A DNA stretch of 43,395 nucleotides from an uncultured Bacteroidales bacterium (lineage in GTDB: Bacteria > Bacteroidota > Bacteroidia > Bacteroidales > UBA932). The translations under genes and the position numbers were made by a program. The first letter of the stretch is position 1. Each line of letters opens with the position of its first letter. The notes beneath the pieces were generated by a model. The model was not told the origin of the DNA and ran no database searches. It saw nothing but the letters and a program-made list of their open reading frames with translations. Of the stretch, positions 42,535 through 43,395 are shown in pieces. The DNA lies in assembly GCA_946055165.1 (NCBI GenBank), contig CAMGFA010000013.1, positions 1-43,395 of the forward strand, given 5' to 3'.

Positions 42535-42567
42535 AAGCCGCGCTGTCGTGAGACACTGCGGCTTTTG
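42535..42567 (+). terminator. Rho-independent terminator
   Basis: AAGCCGC pairs with GCGGCTT, with an inner TGTC-GTGA-GACA stem, followed by TTGT. The T tract overlaps the -33 box of the promoter just downstream. Confidence 0.6.
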
Positions 42568-42596
42568 TAAGTTTGTGTAAGTGAGCCCTAACTTTG
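42563..42596 (+). promoter_or_regulatory. Promoter leading into a truncated gene start
   Basis: TTTTG at 42563-42567, 21 nt, TAACTTTG at 42589-42596. It is a good consensus match whose downstream reading frame is broken after nine codons. Confidence 0.6.
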
Positions 42597-42619
42597 TCGC
42601 GCTAACACAAACTGACAAT

Positions 42620-42649
42620 ATGCTTACACGAGAACAGATCGAAGAATAG
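42620..42649 (+). pseudogene. Truncated gene start (nine codons)
   Basis: ATG 42620, about 18 nt after the expected transcript start, opens MLTREQIEE and then TAG. The repeat cluster begins within a few bases. The pattern fits a gene cut off by repeat insertion or rearrangement. Nine residues are too few to name the gene; a short leader peptide is the alternative. Confidence 0.35.
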
Positions 42650-42655
42650 GTAGGT

Positions 42656-42864
42656 GTGCCAGATTAATGATGGACATTGAGGAGGGCATCTGGCACGGTG
42701 GTGTTGGACCGGTGTATGTGGGAGTCAGGTTGGCGTTCCAGATGCAGTGAAGATTCTTTGAGGATGGTATCTGGCACGGTGGTGTATTGCTGGAACAAAT
42801 GAGTTGAGGGTGGGTGTGCCAGATGTAATGGTTTGGCTTGCCTCGTGAAATTCATCAGGCACGG
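42656..42864 (+). repeat. GTGCCAGAT/ATCTGGCAC palindromic repeat units (right cluster)
   Basis: Boxes GTGCCAGAT (42656), ATCTGGCAC (42688), a partial TTCCAGATGCA (42737), ATCTGGCAC (42769) and GTGCCAGAT (42816) alternate. 42769-42828 matches the reverse complement of 35525-35584. At 42838-42861, TGCC and GGCA flank a central TGAAATTCA palindrome, shared with 35761-35787. No convincing gene lies in 42865-43059. Confidence 0.7.
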
Positions 42865-43065
42865 CAAAGTCCATTCTACGTGTGTGAGTGGCATATCCTT
42901 GTGCTCAACGGCATCAATTTGGGTGCCATCGAGCACCTTGCAGATTTTCTTATTGCTGATAATCAGTGTGTTAAGTATTGTCTTTGTGCTCGATGTTTTT
43001 CTTGAAGGCAATTCTTCCAAATTGCGAGTTGCGTGTGGAGCGTTTTCTTTTATTAATCACTGCAG

Positions 43066-43150
43066 GGCGAAAGTTATTTCCGCGCACTGTCGTCGCGCTT
43101 GAGCTCTGTGTAATGGCTCCGCGCGCCGACCGGGCAGAATAACTTTCGCC
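43066..43150 (+). repeat. MITE-like palindromic element, right copy
   Basis: An 85-nt element with perfect 13-nt ends GGCGAAAGTTATT/AATAACTTTCGCC. It is inverted relative to 35593-35676, and the match extends on the left to CTGCAG. It then departs: here the GTTGGAAGCGGGCTTGAGGG module (about 43179 onward) follows, while the left cluster has the ATCTGGCAC units there, so modules have been shuffled. Confidence 0.8.
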
Positions 43151-43184
43151 GCCAGAAACATCAGGTACGGTGGTACTGTTGGAA

Positions 43185-43213
43185 GCGGGCTTGAGGGCCT
43201 TGCCGAAAGAGCC
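43185..43213 (+). repeat. CTTGAGGG-CCTTGCCGAAAGAG module
   Basis: AAGCGGGCTTGAGGGCCTTG then CCGAAAGAG matches the reverse complement of 35452-35482 with few changes. A further copy begins at 43378 (GGTCTTGCCGAAAGAGAC) and runs off the window end. Confidence 0.6.
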
Positions 43214-43215
43214 CT

Positions 43216-43358
43216 CATTTTAGCGAAAATAGGGCCTTTTTTTGCTATTTTGACTGAAAATACTTCATTTTAGCGAAAATAGGGCCTTTTTTCGCTATTT
43301 GACTTTTACTGATATCGGTTGACTCGGATTTTGACTAAAATACTTCATTTTAGCGAAA
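43216..43358 (+). repeat. Tandem-like CATTTTAGCGAAA repeats with hairpins
   Basis: CATTTTAGCGAAA begins at 43216, 43266 and 43346. The second copy contains a clean hairpin, AGCGAAAA and TTTTCGCT around AGGGCC (43272-43296); the first copy has the same hairpin with one mismatch; the third is cut off. TGACT followed by AAAATACTTC links the copies. Spacing (50 and 80 nt) is irregular. No ORF. Confidence 0.65.
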
Positions 43359-43395
43359 GCCACGAGCCTGGCTGACCGGTCTTGCCGAAAGAGAC

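Noticed and set aside
42620..42649. Release factor 2 start with programmed frameshift
   Set aside because: The stop falls after nine codons, too early for the usual RF2 frameshift site, and no RF2 sequence follows in any frame.
42664..43102. Frames of about 90-118 codons on both strands inside the right repeat cluster
   Set aside because: They are built largely from palindromic repeats and share no motif with known proteins.
43216..43358. Possible CRISPR array
   Set aside because: Only three copies, unequal spacing, AT-rich palindromic unit, and no cas genes.

Overview
This window comes from a member of the Bacteroidota, most likely an uncultured gut-type Bacteroidales. Promoters can be read as the phylum's own consensus (TTTG about 20 nt before TAnnTTTG) rather than E. 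coli-like boxes, and Shine-Dalgarno sequences are mostly absent. Gene content agrees: TonB-dependent receptor with DUF4249 lipoprotein, a fimbrillin-like lipoprotein, a FISUMP lipoprotein, CpXC protein and desulfoferrodoxin. Most genes are GC-rich and tightly packed. Three stretches look accessory: about 1-4.9 kb (AT-rich from 2.6 kb), 35.3-41.25 kb (mostly AT-rich) and 42.6-43.4 kb (repeats).

Layout. 0-5 kb: AAA/DUF4143 ATPase, zinc alcohol dehydrogenase, a membrane-anchored pentapeptide-repeat protein with a C-terminal nucleotide-hydrolase-like domain, and a LysM outer-membrane protein. 5-9 kb: housekeeping block rpsU, a P-loop ATPase, rplU-rpmA, serS, ruvC. 9-12 kb: a large TonB-receptor-type outer-membrane barrel. 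12-15.2 kb: a four-gene, overlapping cassette (HPr-kinase-like protein, signal-peptidase-like S24/S26 protein, PqqD-like protein, ABC exporter) that looks like peptide maturation and export with no visible precursor. 15.2-18 kb: ApbE, FISUMP lipoprotein, EEP-fold phosphohydrolase. 18-20.5 kb: luxS, ychF, rsmA. 20.5-25.4 kb, minus strand: an overlapping operon of a double GT8 glycosyltransferase, two acyltransferases, a TetR regulator and an SDR, with an 18-nt palindrome over its -33 box; it looks like a regulated envelope glycolipid pathway. 25.5-28.7 kb: CpXC protein and a secreted HExxH protein. 28.7-35.3 kb: galM-thyA-folA, then a TonB receptor/DUF4249/Ser-Ala-rich lipoprotein set, then superoxide reductase.

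35.3-43.4 kb is the most unusual part. Mosaic palindromic repeats, including a nearly identical 94-nt unit in opposite orientations, flank a HigB/HigA-ImmA-type toxin-antitoxin module and a locus with a strong promoter, a 28-codon leader ORF containing a G9 tract, a small protein, and a 956-aa lipoprotein. That lipoprotein is separated by a single in-frame TGA from a GC-rich secreted-type DNA/RNA endonuclease that has no credible start of its own.

The strongest leads for undescribed biology are the lipoprotein-TGA-nuclease locus with its G9 leader, the HprK/S26/PqqD/ABC cassette, and the membrane-tethered pentapeptide protein. No tRNA, rRNA or CRISPR array was seen. All functional calls rest on motifs read by eye; no database search was possible.
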